NCBI RefSeq assembly: GCF_003443615.1
Contig: NZ_CP031967.1
Location: forward strand, 1,612,001-1,676,000
Source: Alteromonas sp. BL110
GTDB taxonomy: Bacteria; Pseudomonadota; Gammaproteobacteria; Enterobacterales; Alteromonadaceae
Direction of reading: 5' to 3'
Length of the DNA stretch: 64,000 bases
Each line of letters opens with the position of its first letter. Position 1 is the first letter of the stretch. Position numbers and translations under genes: made by a program. This document shows positions 27,299-36,782 of the stretch, piece after piece. The notes beneath the pieces are model-generated. The model made no database searches and was not told the origin of the DNA. It saw only the letters and a list, made by a program, of their open reading frames with translations.

Positions 27299-27337
27299 CA
27301 AGGCCTCGTGATATCTCTTCAGATTCGCGAGGCCTTG
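27299..27337 (+). terminator. Hairpin between the TonB receptor and the permease
   Basis: CAAGGCCTCG (27299-27308) and CGAGGCCTTG (27328-27337) form a perfect 10-base stem with a 19-base loop, 36 bases after the receptor stop. It has no clean T run, so it may weaken read-through or protect the upstream mRNA rather than fully stop it. Confidence 0.55.
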
Positions 27338-27379
27338 ATCAACGTATTTATCTTGATTTTATATTACCAAGGAAGCGCG

Positions 27380-28624
27380 ATGACAACTCCTAGTTTTGTT
27401 ATCAATAGCCAGCACCATACGCAAAACCCTAGTGGGTACGTGTTCCCACTAACGGTGCTCACCTCATTGTTTTTTATGTGGGGTTTTATCACCTGTTTAA
27501 ACGATATACTGATCCCCCATTTAAAAGCAGCATTTAGCTTAAGTTACACCCAAGCAATGTTGGTTCAATTCTGTTTTTTTGGGGCCTATTTCATTGTTTC
27601 ATTACCCGCAGGTAAATTACTGAAACGCATCGGCTATCAAAAAGGGATTGTGGTGGGTTTGGTGATAGCTGCATTAGGCTGTTTACTATTTTACCCAGCC
27701 GCCTCTAGCCATAGTTACCCTTTATTCCTTTCTGCGTTGTTCGTACTTGCCTCGGGAATCACTATTTTACAAGTCTCAGCAAACCCTTATGTGACCTTCC
27801 TAGGGCCAACTAAGACTGCGTCTTCGCGTTTAACATTAACTCAAGCATTTAATTCTTTGGGTACAACAATTGCGCCCTATTTGGGGGCGTTATTTATTCT
27901 TAACGAAGCAGTAAGCACAGTTTCAGTTAGCCCATCTGCTGAGTCGGTGCAAGGGCCCTATTTAGTGCTGGTGGCATTGTTATTATTGTTAGCGGCAATC
28001 TTTGCGCTTATCAAACTACCTCACATCCCCAGCGCTACAGTGACTGAAAGTGAAGCCATAGGCGCTAGTGCATGGCAACAGCGCCATTTAGTATTAGGTG
28101 CGCTGGGTATTTTTGTGTATGTCGGTGCTGAAGTTGCGATTGGTAGCTTTATAGTCAACTTTTTAGGCGAGAAGAATATTGCGGCGCTAGAAGAAGCAGA
28201 GGCGGCAAAATACTTAACCTATTATTGGGGTGGAGCCATGATCGGACGCTTCATTGGCGCCGCGGCGTTACAAAAAGTTTCTGGCGGAAAGGTACTGGCA
28301 TTCAACGCCGCTACAGCCTGTGTGCTATTACTGTTTACCGTGCTAGCTTCTGGCAGCGTTGCCATGTGGTCCGTATTGCTGATTGGCTTGTGCAACTCAG
28401 TGATGTTTCCCACTATCTTCAGTTTGGCCTTAAACAACTTAGGAAAACTGACTCCTCAAGGCTCTGGCATATTGTGTTTAGCCATTGTGGGCGGTGCCAT
28501 TGTCCCTCTTATCCAGGGTGTACTAGCAGACATCCTAGGCGTGCAATTAGCCTTTATTTTACCTCTTTTTTGCTATCTATATATTGCTTACTACGGCTTG
28601 GTAGGAAGCCGAGTAACAGCTTAA
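27380..28624 (+). CDS. Sugar MFS transporter (FucP/GluP type)
   Basis: The 414-residue inner-membrane protein has about 12 transmembrane segments and the FucP/GluP pattern ([12 protein letters not shown], and Val-Ser-Ala-Asn-Pro-Tyr-Val). This family takes up glucose, galactose or fucose with protons. ATG 27380 has AAGGA at a good distance; the frame extends upstream to GTG 27308 inside the hairpin, which is unlikely. It sits between the receptor and the GH3 gene and should import the monosaccharide the glucosidase releases. Confidence 0.9.
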   Translation: MTTPSFVINSQHHTQNPSGYVFPLTVLTSLFFMWGFITCLNDILIPHLKAAFSLSYTQAMLVQFCFFGAYFIVSLPAGKLLKRIGYQKGIVVGLVIAALGCLLFYPAASSHSYPLFLSALFVLASGITILQVSANPYVTFLGPTKTASSRLTLTQAFNSLGTTIAPYLGALFILNEAVSTVSVSPSAESVQGPYLVLVALLLLLAAIFALIKLPHIPSATVTESEAIGASAWQQRHLVLGALGIFVYVGAEVAIGSFIVNFLGEKNIAALEEAEAAKYLTYYWGGAMIGRFIGAAALQKVSGGKVLAFNAATACVLLLFTVLASGSVAMWSVLLIGLCNSVMFPTIFSLALNNLGKLTPQGSGILCLAIVGGAIVPLIQGVLADILGVQLAFILPLFCYLYIAYYGLVGSRVTA

Positions 28625-28641
28625 CGTGATTGGAAACGAAC

Positions 28642-31194
28642 ATGAGTAAACTAATAACTATAAGTGTAATCCTAAGCTTGGTGTGTGGTCTCGCTGCATG
28701 TAAAAGTGAAAATAATTCACAAACACCTTCTGCCAAAAATGCCGCTGACATATGGCCAAAATTGGATATTGCGGTGAAGCAAGACCCACAGGTAGAAGAA
28801 CAAGTTAAACAAATATTGGCGACGATGACGCTAAAGCAAAAAGTCGCGCAAATGATTCAGCCAGAAATACGCGATATATCAGTGGCCGATATGCGTAAAT
28901 ATGGCTTCGGTTCTTATCTAAACGGTGGCGGAGCTTTCCCAAACAACAAGAAACATTCCAGCGCCGATGATTGGGTTAAGTTGGCCGACGAAATGTATTT
29001 AGCCTCCGTGGATGACAGCTTAGATGGCACAACTATCCCTACTATGTGGGGAACTGACGCTGTGCATGGTCACAATAACGTCATTGGCGCGACTTTATTT
29101 CCTCATAACATCGGGTTGGGCGCAGCCAACAATCCGGATTTAATTGAAAGAATTGCAAACATTACGGCCACTGAAGTAATGGCCACTGGTATTGATTGGG
29201 TTTTTGCACCTACCGTAGCAGTGGTACGCGATGATCGATGGGGACGCACCTATGAAGGCTACTCAGAAGACCCTGAAATTGTCAGAAACTATGCCGCATC
29301 CATTGTAAAGGGGTTACAAGGAGAGGCGAATAAAGACTTTTTGTCAGACAACCGAGTGATTAGTACGGTGAAACACTTTATTGGTGATGGTGGCACTTTA
29401 GATGGTGATGACCAAGGTGACAATATCAGTAGCGAACAAGAATTGTTTGATATCCATGCTCAGGGTTACGTGGGAGGCCTAACCGCAGGCGCTCAGTCTG
29501 TAATGGCTTCGTTCAATAGTTGGCAAGGCGATAAAATTCACGGTAATCAGTATTTATTGACCGAGGTACTTAAAAAACAGATGGGCTTCGATGGGTTTGT
29601 TGTCGGTGATTGGAATGGCCACGGCCAAGTCGAAAATTGCAGCAATGAAAGTTGCCCCCAAGCCGTTAATGCAGGATTGGATATTTTCATGGTGCCAACA
29701 GGTGCGTGGCTTCCTTTATACGAAAATACCATAGCTCAGGTTAAAAACGGCACTATTCCAATGTCGCGTATCAATGACGCTGTTACGCGCATTTTACGAG
29801 TTAAAGTGCGTGCGGGATTATTCGATAAGCCCAACCCAGCAAAGCGCAAATTTTCTGGGCAAAGCGAATTAATTGGTCATAAAAGCCATAGAGAAGTTGC
29901 ACGACAAGCGGTTCGCGAGTCCTTAGTTTTATTAAAAAATAAAAATCACTTGCTACCATTAGATCCGAAGCAGACAATTCTGATTGCCGGTGATGCAGCA
30001 GATAACATTGGCAAACAATCTGGCGGCTGGTCGATTACTTGGCAAGGCACTAACAATAGCAATGCAGATTTCCCAGGGGGAAGCTCAATATTTGCGGGGT
30101 TAAGTAAGCAGATCAATGCAGCTGGTGGGCAGGTAGAGCTAAATGAGCACGGCGATTTTACCAATAAGCCCGACGTTGCCATTGTGGTATTTGGCGAAGA
30201 ACCCTATGCAGAAGGGCATGGCGACAGAGCTAGTTTGGCTTATCAACAAGGAAACAAACGAGACCTCGCCCTATTGAAGAAACTGAAAGCACAAGGAATC
30301 CCCGTGGTTGCGGTTTTCATATCGGGACGACCAATGTGGGTTAACGCCGAACTTAATACTTCAGACGCATTCGTTGCTGCTTGGCTTCCAGGCTCTGAAG
30401 GAGATGGTATCGCCGAAGTAATACTCGCAAATCCGGATGGATCCATTCAACACGATTTCAAAGGTAAACTATCTTTTTCTTGGCCTAAATCTGCTCAGCA
30501 AACCACTGTAAACCATGGTGATTTAGACTATGCGCCGCTATTACCCTATGGGTTTGGGTTAACCTACCAAGATGAAAACCTGTTAGCTGATAATCTGTCT
30601 GAGCAAGTCGAGCTGAATTTAAATCAAACCCAGCGCACAATGTTATATACAGGCGCTATGCACAAACCATGGGAAATGCATTTATTTTCTGGTGAGAAAG
30701 AAATTGCGGTTAATTCTAACTCTCATCAATTAAACGGATTAACTTTTCGCACTGTGGATAGAGAGGTCCAAGAGGATTCGTTTTTAGTTAATTTAGATGG
30801 CAATCAATTGTCTGGTGTGAAAATAGTCAGTGAAAGTCATTTTAAGGAAGACCTCAACCAAGAATTTTTGGCTGGCAGTACAATATCAATGTTAATCAAA
30901 GTGACTAAGAAACCTAGCGACAATGTCTACATCGCCATGAATTGTGAAAGTTTTGGCGACGACGCAGGCAGTTGCAGTGGGAGACTAGATATCAGCTCAA
31001 TAGTCGATGCATTGCCGGTTGACGAGTGGCATCCTCTGAATATTGACTTGCAGTGCTTTGCGAAAATGGGTATTAAGTTTGATAGCTTAGTGTCGCCTTT
31101 TTCATTAGAATCTGCAGGTGCAATGCAAATATCACTATCGGAAATAGGGTTCATTCCGCAGCCTTCCGATGAAGCGACATTTAGCTGTAATTGA
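28642..31194 (+). CDS. Glycoside hydrolase family 3 lipoprotein (beta-glucosidase type)
   Basis: The 850-residue protein begins with a lipoprotein signal (Val-Cys-Gly-Leu-Ala-Ala-Cys, Cys20 being the likely lipidation site), so it is anchored to a membrane. The GH3 N-terminal domain has the expected motifs, with Asp323 in Val-Val-Gly-Asp-Trp-Asn-Gly as the nucleophile. The C-terminal GH3 domain contains Phe-Gly-Glu-Glu-Pro-Tyr-Ala-Glu-Gly. The last 200 residues look like an extra beta-sandwich or carbohydrate-binding module. The closest types are exo-1,3/1,4-beta-glucosidases of marine bacteria. ATG 28642 gives a proper lipoprotein signal; TTG 28630 would add four residues. Confidence 0.92.
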   Translation: MSKLITISVILSLVCGLAACKSENNSQTPSAKNAADIWPKLDIAVKQDPQVEEQVKQILATMTLKQKVAQMIQPEIRDISVADMRKYGFGSYLNGGGAFPNNKKHSSADDWVKLADEMYLASVDDSLDGTTIPTMWGTDAVHGHNNVIGATLFPHNIGLGAANNPDLIERIANITATEVMATGIDWVFAPTVAVVRDDRWGRTYEGYSEDPEIVRNYAASIVKGLQGEANKDFLSDNRVISTVKHFIGDGGTLDGDDQGDNISSEQELFDIHAQGYVGGLTAGAQSVMASFNSWQGDKIHGNQYLLTEVLKKQMGFDGFVVGDWNGHGQVENCSNESCPQAVNAGLDIFMVPTGAWLPLYENTIAQVKNGTIPMSRINDAVTRILRVKVRAGLFDKPNPAKRKFSGQSELIGHKSHREVARQAVRESLVLLKNKNHLLPLDPKQTILIAGDAADNIGKQSGGWSITWQGTNNSNADFPGGSSIFAGLSKQINAAGGQVELNEHGDFTNKPDVAIVVFGEEPYAEGHGDRASLAYQQGNKRDLALLKKLKAQGIPVVAVFISGRPMWVNAELNTSDAFVAAWLPGSEGDGIAEVILANPDGSIQHDFKGKLSFSWPKSAQQTTVNHGDLDYAPLLPYGFGLTYQDENLLADNLSEQVELNLNQTQRTMLYTGAMHKPWEMHLFSGEKEIAVNSNSHQLNGLTFRTVDREVQEDSFLVNLDGNQLSGVKIVSESHFKEDLNQEFLAGSTISMLIKVTKKPSDNVYIAMNCESFGDDAGSCSGRLDISSIVDALPVDEWHPLNIDLQCFAKMGIKFDSLVSPFSLESAGAMQISLSEIGFIPQPSDEATFSCN

Positions 31195-31224
31195 GCTAAC
31201 GGATAGCTGGCTACAACTGATAAA

Positions 31225-31269
31225 GAAAACTTGTTCTTAGAATAACGCAATATCTTGGGACAAGTTTTC
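31225..31269 (+). terminator. Inverted repeat after the GH3 gene
   Basis: GAAAACTTGT (31225-31234) and ACAAGTTTTC (31260-31269) are perfect 10-base arms with a 25-base loop, 30 bases past the GH3 stop. There is no T run. It is a candidate terminator or mRNA 3' stabiliser. Confidence 0.4.
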
Positions 31270-31476
31270 AGCAGGTTGCTAGAGCATATATCGTAATTGG
31301 TATTGGTAACTTCCCTATCAACAAATTCGTTGGTTGAGATTGAAAATTACGATAGCATCGGTAGCGGATTCATTACTCACATATTCTGACAAATTATTGC
31401 GGTGTACAGTGGACACCTTTCGAAGGATTTTATTTAATTACGCCTATGTCGACGTTTAAATGTGTAGTTACGCTCT

Positions 31477-32637
31477 ATGAGTAGCGTTGTATTTAACTTA
31501 AATGACATCACATTAGTAATGACTATTGTTCTGTCAATTTTGTTTTCCTTAATGCTGTTATCCAGTCACCGTATGAATGATAATAGCGCTTACTTACTCG
31601 CAGCATTCTTAATTTCCCACGCATTTATAGCTTTTCATGAGTTGACCTTCTTCGGAGAAAAGTTTCGTTTTGAAGCCTTGGAATTTGCGCCAAATATACT
31701 TTTTGTAGGTAGTCTCGCGTATTGTCTAGATGCAGTATTGCTCTACTTTTATATTAAGTCATCGGTGTTTAGTGATTTCAAATTTTCTAAAAAATATTTA
31801 GTGCACCTTATTCCTTTCTTCCTATACGCCATCTATTTGATCTTTAATTACTACAGCCTTAGTGACATCGCAAAACAAATCGTTATTGAGAATTGGGGGC
31901 TGTATAGCACATGGCACTATGTTGCCACTGATACTTCTATTAAGCTCCTCAGGTTAGCTTACTTAATCGGTTGCTTTGTTTTAATCGCTAGATACCATAA
32001 ACGTCATAAAGAAGAGCGGGCGGATATTTCAACTATTGATTTAAATTGGCTTCGTTTACTTCTTATAGGTTTTTTGGCCATTATGCTCACAGAAGCTTTT
32101 TTAAGCATATTGAAAGTCATCAATCTTAGCTATGCAATTGAAGTAGAAACGTTTATTAGTATAGGTCTACTTTCTTACTACATTACCTTTTTGCTAGTAG
32201 TCTCTTTATTATTTTATAGTGTAACTAAATCCCATTCTATTATTCCCATTCCAACAACAGATGAAAATCAGAATTTTGACGAAAAGAGTGTGTACAAACC
32301 CGTCTATATTGAACGGATAGAAACTATAATGCGGAAGGAAAAGCCTTATCTTTTATCAGATATTACCATTGATGAATTGGCCAAAAAACTGCACGTTTCA
32401 ACTAAAGATTTATCAGTTACTTTAAATCGTCATTTTCAAATGAATTTTTACGAATTTATTAACAATTACCGAATTGAAGAAGCTAAAACTTTGTTGGTAG
32501 AGGACGTAAACAAATCTATTACCGACATTTACTTTGACGTGGGATTCAATAGTAAGTCAGTTTTTTATACTTTTTTTAATAAAAAAGAAGGGATTACCCC
32601 CTCAGAATTTAGAAAACGTCATAGTAACAACTCTTAA
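31477..32637 (+). CDS. Membrane-anchored AraC-family regulator
   Basis: The 386-residue protein has about seven hydrophobic segments in the first 250 residues and an AraC/XylS DNA-binding domain at the end. Two helix-turn-helix motifs are seen: Ile-Thr-Ile-Asp-Glu-Leu-Ala-Lys-Lys-Leu-His-Val-Ser, and Ser-Ile-Thr-Asp-Ile-Tyr-Phe-Asp-Val-Gly-Phe. This design is common beside sugar loci in Alteromonadales. It probably senses a signal at the membrane and switches the receptor-permease-GH3 genes; the inducer is unknown. Confidence 0.87.
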   Translation: MSSVVFNLNDITLVMTIVLSILFSLMLLSSHRMNDNSAYLLAAFLISHAFIAFHELTFFGEKFRFEALEFAPNILFVGSLAYCLDAVLLYFYIKSSVFSDFKFSKKYLVHLIPFFLYAIYLIFNYYSLSDIAKQIVIENWGLYSTWHYVATDTSIKLLRLAYLIGCFVLIARYHKRHKEERADISTIDLNWLRLLLIGFLAIMLTEAFLSILKVINLSYAIEVETFISIGLLSYYITFLLVVSLLFYSVTKSHSIIPIPTTDENQNFDEKSVYKPVYIERIETIMRKEKPYLLSDITIDELAKKLHVSTKDLSVTLNRHFQMNFYEFINNYRIEEAKTLLVEDVNKSITDIYFDVGFNSKSVFYTFFNKKEGITPSEFRKRHSNNS

Positions 32638-32756
32638 TTGCAGATACTTATTTGTTCTAATTATTCAGACCAGTTGACTACAATAGTAAAAAACAAAATT
32701 CTATGAGTAAATTGACCACTGAAACACTTTGCTTTTGAGGAGTAACAGTTAAATTT

Positions 32757-33386
32757 TCATGGCTTACCCTCAACCTGCCCATGAAAAGCCTCAATCGCCT
32801 TATCAAAGCTTTCATCGTTGTCGAAATAAAGCTGGCTTAGTCGGCTTTTTTTTATTTTGTAGGTAGCGCTGGCAAAGGCTAGCGCTTCTCTAAAGCTACT
32901 AAATTCTTCATCGAATACTTTGAGCACTTCGCCCTGTGGTTTTGCTACCCGCGTTATGTTGCCGTTTACTTCATAGTCGAACCCAGGAAATTGAAGGCGT
33001 GAAAGGGTTTCTTTGCCCAATCGCATACCGCCTTTTAGGCTTATTTGAAATGCGGCGTCCATTTCTTCTATTTCTTCCATGCTCCAATGGTTAAACACCC
33101 TAATGGCCTTTTTGTACTTTACTGCCAATCGCTTTTTTAAGGTGTTTATTCTGGGTTCTAGGGTGCCGTTGTTTTCGTTTTTTAGTAGGTCGAAGCATTC
33201 GTTACATGAAGGTACGGAAATGAAGTCGGCCTGCAGATGGCCGCTTTGCCAGTCGTGTATGAATTTTATGGGCGGAATATAGTCTTGGCGGGCGGTTTCG
33301 CAGCCGCAGTAAAAACAGCAGCCGAAGTCTTCTGAGTTTACGGCCCTTAGTGGCTGATAGAATTTTTGGTAATTCTTTACTGACAT
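32757..33386 (-). CDS. HNH-like zinc-ribbon protein of unknown function
   Basis: The 209-residue protein has a zinc-ribbon-like pair Cys-Phe-Tyr-Cys-Gly and Val-Pro-Ser-Cys-Asn-Glu-Cys, around a motif Gln-Asp-Tyr-Ile-Pro-Pro. In the related HNH nucleases this motif usually reads Asp/Glu-His-x-Pro-Pro, so the catalytic His is Tyr here and nuclease activity is doubtful. The C-terminal 60 residues match a truncated copy at 23355-23540. It lies next to the AraC gene, convergent with it. Function is unknown. Confidence 0.6.
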   Translation of the reverse strand: MSVKNYQKFYQPLRAVNSEDFGCCFYCGCETARQDYIPPIKFIHDWQSGHLQADFISVPSCNECFDLLKNENNGTLEPRINTLKKRLAVKYKKAIRVFNHWSMEEIEEMDAAFQISLKGGMRLGKETLSRLQFPGFDYEVNGNITRVAKPQGEVLKVFDEEFSSFREALAFASATYKIKKSRLSQLYFDNDESFDKAIEAFHGQVEGKP

Positions 33387-33490
33387 GCTGCTATTTATCT
33401 GAAAGTTGTTGCTAAAAAACAGGGCTATTTGTGGTCGCTACGTTAACACAGCAAGCCGTTCGTGAAAGTTAATTGTGGTGTTTCAAAATG

Positions 33491-33519
33491 AAAAAAGCGC
33501 CACCCTTCGGCAACGCTTT
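33491..33519 (-). terminator. Rho-independent terminator after the BCCT gene
   Basis: On the minus strand AAAGCG pairs with CGCTTT (33494-33499 and 33514-33519). The stem continues inward with mixed G-T and Watson-Crick pairs to a 4-base loop and is followed by a run of T (33491-33496 on the plus strand as A). It lies 43 bases after the transporter stop. Confidence 0.75.
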
Positions 33520-33561
33520 GCTTAATAGCTTAATCACTATTTATGACTTAACCAGTAAAAC

Positions 33562-35331
33562 CTATAGCCGCGATGGCCTGCTGTGCGGGTCGCCTTCAAT
33601 GTGATCTTTTGGTTCCCGAGGTTTAGGTTTTGCCGCTATAGGTACCTCTTCTTCGGCTTCCTCACCTTCATCGTCAATATCCCACGTGCCTTCTGCGCTC
33701 CATGGGTCGTCGTCTGGGAACTCACCAATATTGATTTCTTTTACCGAGTAGTCGGGCTGGTAACGCATGTCGTAGTTTGCGGCCCGCACAATGGCAATAC
33801 ACAACATAAAGGCAACAGCTAATAGCGGTACGCCCCCTATTATTGATGCGGTTTGTAGTGTTTCTAGCCCGCCCACAAACATAAGCACTATGGGCATGAA
33901 TGATAGCGCAAAGGCCCAGAATAAGCGGTTCCAGCGCAGCGGCTCTTCGTCTACTTCTTTTTGCACTACAGCAGCTAGAATGTAAGAAATAGAATCGAAG
34001 GTAGTGGCGGTAAATATTAACGCCAATAAGGTGAATACAAAGATAACTAGGTAGTCCATAGGCAGCGTATGCAGCATGGCAAAAATGGCCGCCGTTGGGC
34101 TTTGTTGGTTAAGTATGGTGACTACGTCTAGTTCACCTGAAAGCTGTAGGTACAGGCCATAATTGCCCATTACCATGAAGAATAAGAAGCAGCCCATGGT
34201 ACCGAAGAACATAGAGCCCGCCACCATAGTACGGATGGTACGGCCCCTTGAAATACGCGCGATAAATAAGCCTACGCTTGGTGCAAATACCAGCCACCAT
34301 GCCCAGTAGAATATGGTCCAGTCTTGCGGGAAGTGCGTGTTTTCAAAGCCGTTAAACTCGGCGAAGGGTTCTAGCCATGTGGCCATTTTTATGATGTTGC
34401 TAAGTACACGGCCTAAGGCATCTAAACCTGTGTTGGCCATAAACAAAGTTGGGCCCACAATAAAGATGAACAACAGCAAACCAACCGCCAGCCAAAAGTT
34501 AATGTCTGACAGCAGCTTAATGCCTTTTTTAAGGCCAACATAGGCGCTGTAACCAAATATAGCGGTACAGGTAATTAGCACCACTACTTGCGTAGTTAAC
34601 GATTTTGGAACCCCGAATAGTTCGTGTACCCCTTCGTTTATCATAGGTGCAGCTAAACCAAGCGTTGTCGCCCCGCCGCCTAGCATGCCGAAAATAAAGC
34701 TGATATCGATAATTTTACCTAACCAGCCGTGGGCCATTTTCTCGCCGATTACCGGCATAAGGGCTTCGGATATTTTAAGTACGCTGTGATTACGTACGTA
34801 GTAGAAGTAGGCAATAGGTACCGCAGGAATAAGGTAAATAGCCCAGGCTAACGGCCCCCAGTGGAATATACCGTAGGCCGCGGCCCATTTTGCGGCTTCA
34901 GGGGTTTCGCCCTCTATGTGAAACGGCGGTGCTTGGTAGTAGTACACCCACTCAATCATAGACCAGTACAAGATAGACGCCCCAATACCGGCACAGAACA
35001 GCATGGCGGCCCAAGATACGGCCGAGAACTCAGGCTTTTCTTCAGGCTCGCCCAGTTTTATTTGGCCAATGTCGCTAAACATGATGTACACCATGAAGCC
35101 ACCTGCGCCTACACCTAGCAATAGGTATAAAACGCCCAGCTTGCTGGTAACAAATTCTTTGGCTGAGGCTACCCACTGTGCGCCTTGGTCGGGCCAAATG
35201 ATAAGAGGAAGGGTGACAGAAAGAAGAAGAATAAGAGAGCCAAAGAAAGTTGGCTTATCAATTACGCTAAACGCGCTTTCCTTTTCAGTGGAGACCTTCG
35301 GCGAGGCCGTATCACGGGTATTACTACTCAT
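33562..35331 (-). CDS. BCCT-family transporter (betaine/choline/carnitine type)
   Basis: The 589-residue inner-membrane protein has twelve hydrophobic segments and BCCT signatures: Trp-Ser-Met-Ile-Glu-Trp-Val-Tyr-Tyr, Gly-Leu-Lys-Lys-Gly-Ile-Lys, and Phe-Tyr-Trp-Ala-Trp-Trp-Leu followed by Ala-Pro-Ser-Val-Gly-Leu-Phe-Ile-Ala-Arg-Ile-Ser-Arg-Gly-Arg. These transport quaternary amines such as glycine betaine, choline or carnitine, often for osmoprotection in marine bacteria. The tail from about 530 is acidic and Pro-rich. Substrate is not determined. Confidence 0.93.
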   Translation of the reverse strand: MSSNTRDTASPKVSTEKESAFSVIDKPTFFGSLILLLSVTLPLIIWPDQGAQWVASAKEFVTSKLGVLYLLLGVGAGGFMVYIMFSDIGQIKLGEPEEKPEFSAVSWAAMLFCAGIGASILYWSMIEWVYYYQAPPFHIEGETPEAAKWAAAYGIFHWGPLAWAIYLIPAVPIAYFYYVRNHSVLKISEALMPVIGEKMAHGWLGKIIDISFIFGMLGGGATTLGLAAPMINEGVHELFGVPKSLTTQVVVLITCTAIFGYSAYVGLKKGIKLLSDINFWLAVGLLLFIFIVGPTLFMANTGLDALGRVLSNIIKMATWLEPFAEFNGFENTHFPQDWTIFYWAWWLVFAPSVGLFIARISRGRTIRTMVAGSMFFGTMGCFLFFMVMGNYGLYLQLSGELDVVTILNQQSPTAAIFAMLHTLPMDYLVIFVFTLLALIFTATTFDSISYILAAVVQKEVDEEPLRWNRLFWAFALSFMPIVLMFVGGLETLQTASIIGGVPLLAVAFMLCIAIVRAANYDMRYQPDYSVKEINIGEFPDDDPWSAEGTWDIDDEGEEAEEEVPIAAKPKPREPKDHIEGDPHSRPSRL

Positions 35332-35610
35332 ACACGATCCTTTGTTTTACTTTTTATCGATGCCATTGTGCAATGAAGCTTTAAACGGACAATCTTTTAA
35401 AACAGTTTATCAGAATTATGTTATGCATGTTTATTACAGCGTTTGGCCGGTTAATAAATTAAACACTGAAACGGGTCAGATGGATGTATTTACGCGATTG
35501 AATGAACAGACTTCTTGGTTGAATAAACGTAGAATATAAAACATTAGATTATTATTATATAAAGGCGTGTGTTATACGTTTTTTATTGGTGAATTTTAAA
35601 GGAGAGCGCA

Positions 35611-36039
35611 TTGGAAAGCTGGACAACAACACCGTTTGAACCGTTAGCTGGGTTAGCAGGCGGGCTGCTTATTGGTTCGTCAGTGGTACTTCTACTTTAT
35701 ACACTGGGTCGTATTGCCGGAATATCGGGCATTGCAGCAGGCGCGATGACACAGCGCGGCATTGAACGCTACTGGCGGCTGGCGTTTTTATTAGGAGTTG
35801 TATTAGCTGCTGTGCTTTACATGGTGTTTGTTGGTAATTTACAGGTTCAAACACAAATGAGCTCGGCATGGTTGGTTGTGGCTGGTTTGTTGGTGGGCTT
35901 TGGTACACGCCTTGGTTCTGGATGTACGTCGGGCCATGGCGTTGCAGGTCTTTCAAGGCTATCCCCGCGTTCTATTGTTGCCACACTCACGTTTATGAGC
36001 GCGGCTGTACTCACCACCACAATTATCAGACATCTGTAA
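35611..36039 (+). CDS. YeeE/YedE-family protein, first half
   Basis: The 142-residue membrane protein belongs to the YeeE/YedE (DUF395) group linked to thiosulfate or sulfur-compound uptake. The family cysteine is in Gly-Ser-Gly-Cys-Thr-Ser-Gly-His-Gly-Val. Three to four hydrophobic segments are seen. The start TTG 35611 has GGAG 7 bases upstream; no ATG is better placed. It is followed after 20 bases by the second half. Together they resemble two-part transporters of the PmpA/PmpB type. Confidence 0.88.
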   Translation: MESWTTTPFEPLAGLAGGLLIGSSVVLLLYTLGRIAGISGIAAGAMTQRGIERYWRLAFLLGVVLAAVLYMVFVGNLQVQTQMSSAWLVVAGLLVGFGTRLGSGCTSGHGVAGLSRLSPRSIVATLTFMSAAVLTTTIIRHL

Positions 36040-36059
36040 GTAACCGAGGAGAGAATGTT

Positions 36060-36479
36060 ATGAGAGCAATTATCGCCTCGCTTATTTGCGGGCTTCTGTT
36101 TGGCTTCGGCCTTATTGTATCGGGTATGAGCAACCCTGCCCGCGTGCTGAACTTTTTAGATCTAAGCGCTAATTGGGATGCCACATTAGCGTTCGTAATG
36201 GGCGGCGCTATTTTAGTAGCTGCACCAGGTATGTATTGGGTACGCAAGCGCAGTAAACCGCTTTTTGCGAATAAATTCGATATCCCTACCAGCAAAACCA
36301 TTGATGCAAAGTTGATATTAGGCTCTGCCGCGTTTGGTATTGGCTGGGGAATCAGTGGTTTCTGCCCAGGCCCTGCTGTAGTGGCGATTGCCTCGCTTCA
36401 AACTGACGTGCTGTTGTTTGTAGGTGCCATGATTGTTGGTATGCTGGCTCAGCATTGGTTGAAACCAAAGGCCAATTAA
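36060..36479 (+). CDS. YeeE/YedE-family protein, second half
   Basis: The 139-residue membrane protein is the partner of the gene before it, with the second family cysteine in Gly-Phe-Cys-Pro-Gly-Pro-Ala. ATG 36060 has a GAGGAGAG ribosome site; the frame extends upstream to 35868 but that part lies inside the first gene. The pair probably imports a reduced sulfur compound; the substrate is inferred from the family. Confidence 0.88.
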   Translation: MRAIIASLICGLLFGFGLIVSGMSNPARVLNFLDLSANWDATLAFVMGGAILVAAPGMYWVRKRSKPLFANKFDIPTSKTIDAKLILGSAAFGIGWGISGFCPGPAVVAIASLQTDVLLFVGAMIVGMLAQHWLKPKAN

Positions 36480-36782
36480 TCTATCTCTGTAGCCTCAGAC
36501 ACCAATCTTGCCCCGCCCTCTTCCTCAAGCTGAAAATATCCATAGCTTTTGCGAAGTTATGAGAGGCTTTCGTACAGAAAAAAGCGTCATTCGTTAGCCT
36601 CTGTTTTATTAATCAAAAGTATAAATTTAAATATAAAGAAAAAAATGCTTCATTTTGTTGTTGCAAACGAGTAAAAGATTTGTAAAATGTCCATCGTTGG
36701 TCATAAATATGCACATTATTACGGTATGCAGTTTTCGGTGTAAAAAGCACACTCAAAATTACAAGGTCTGTCAGGAGGCTTC
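36480..36782. other. Gene-free stretch holding the sucrose receptor promoter
   Basis: No gene is seen in these 303 bases. They carry a promoter-like pair, TTGCAA at 36661-36666 and TAAAAT at 36683-36688 (16-base spacer), with the LacI-type operator at 36688-36703 directly after the -10. A strong AGGAGG ribosome site at 36774-36779 precedes the receptor. Confidence 0.6.
36688..36703. promoter_or_regulatory. LacI-type operator, copy 1
   Basis: TGTCCATCGTTGGTCA is an imperfect palindrome with a central CG, as in LacI-family operators. The same 16 bases, with one change, recur at 42619-42634. It overlaps the end of the -10 of the receptor promoter, so binding would block transcription. The LacI regulator at 42723 is the obvious ligand (inferred). 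Confidence 0.75.
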
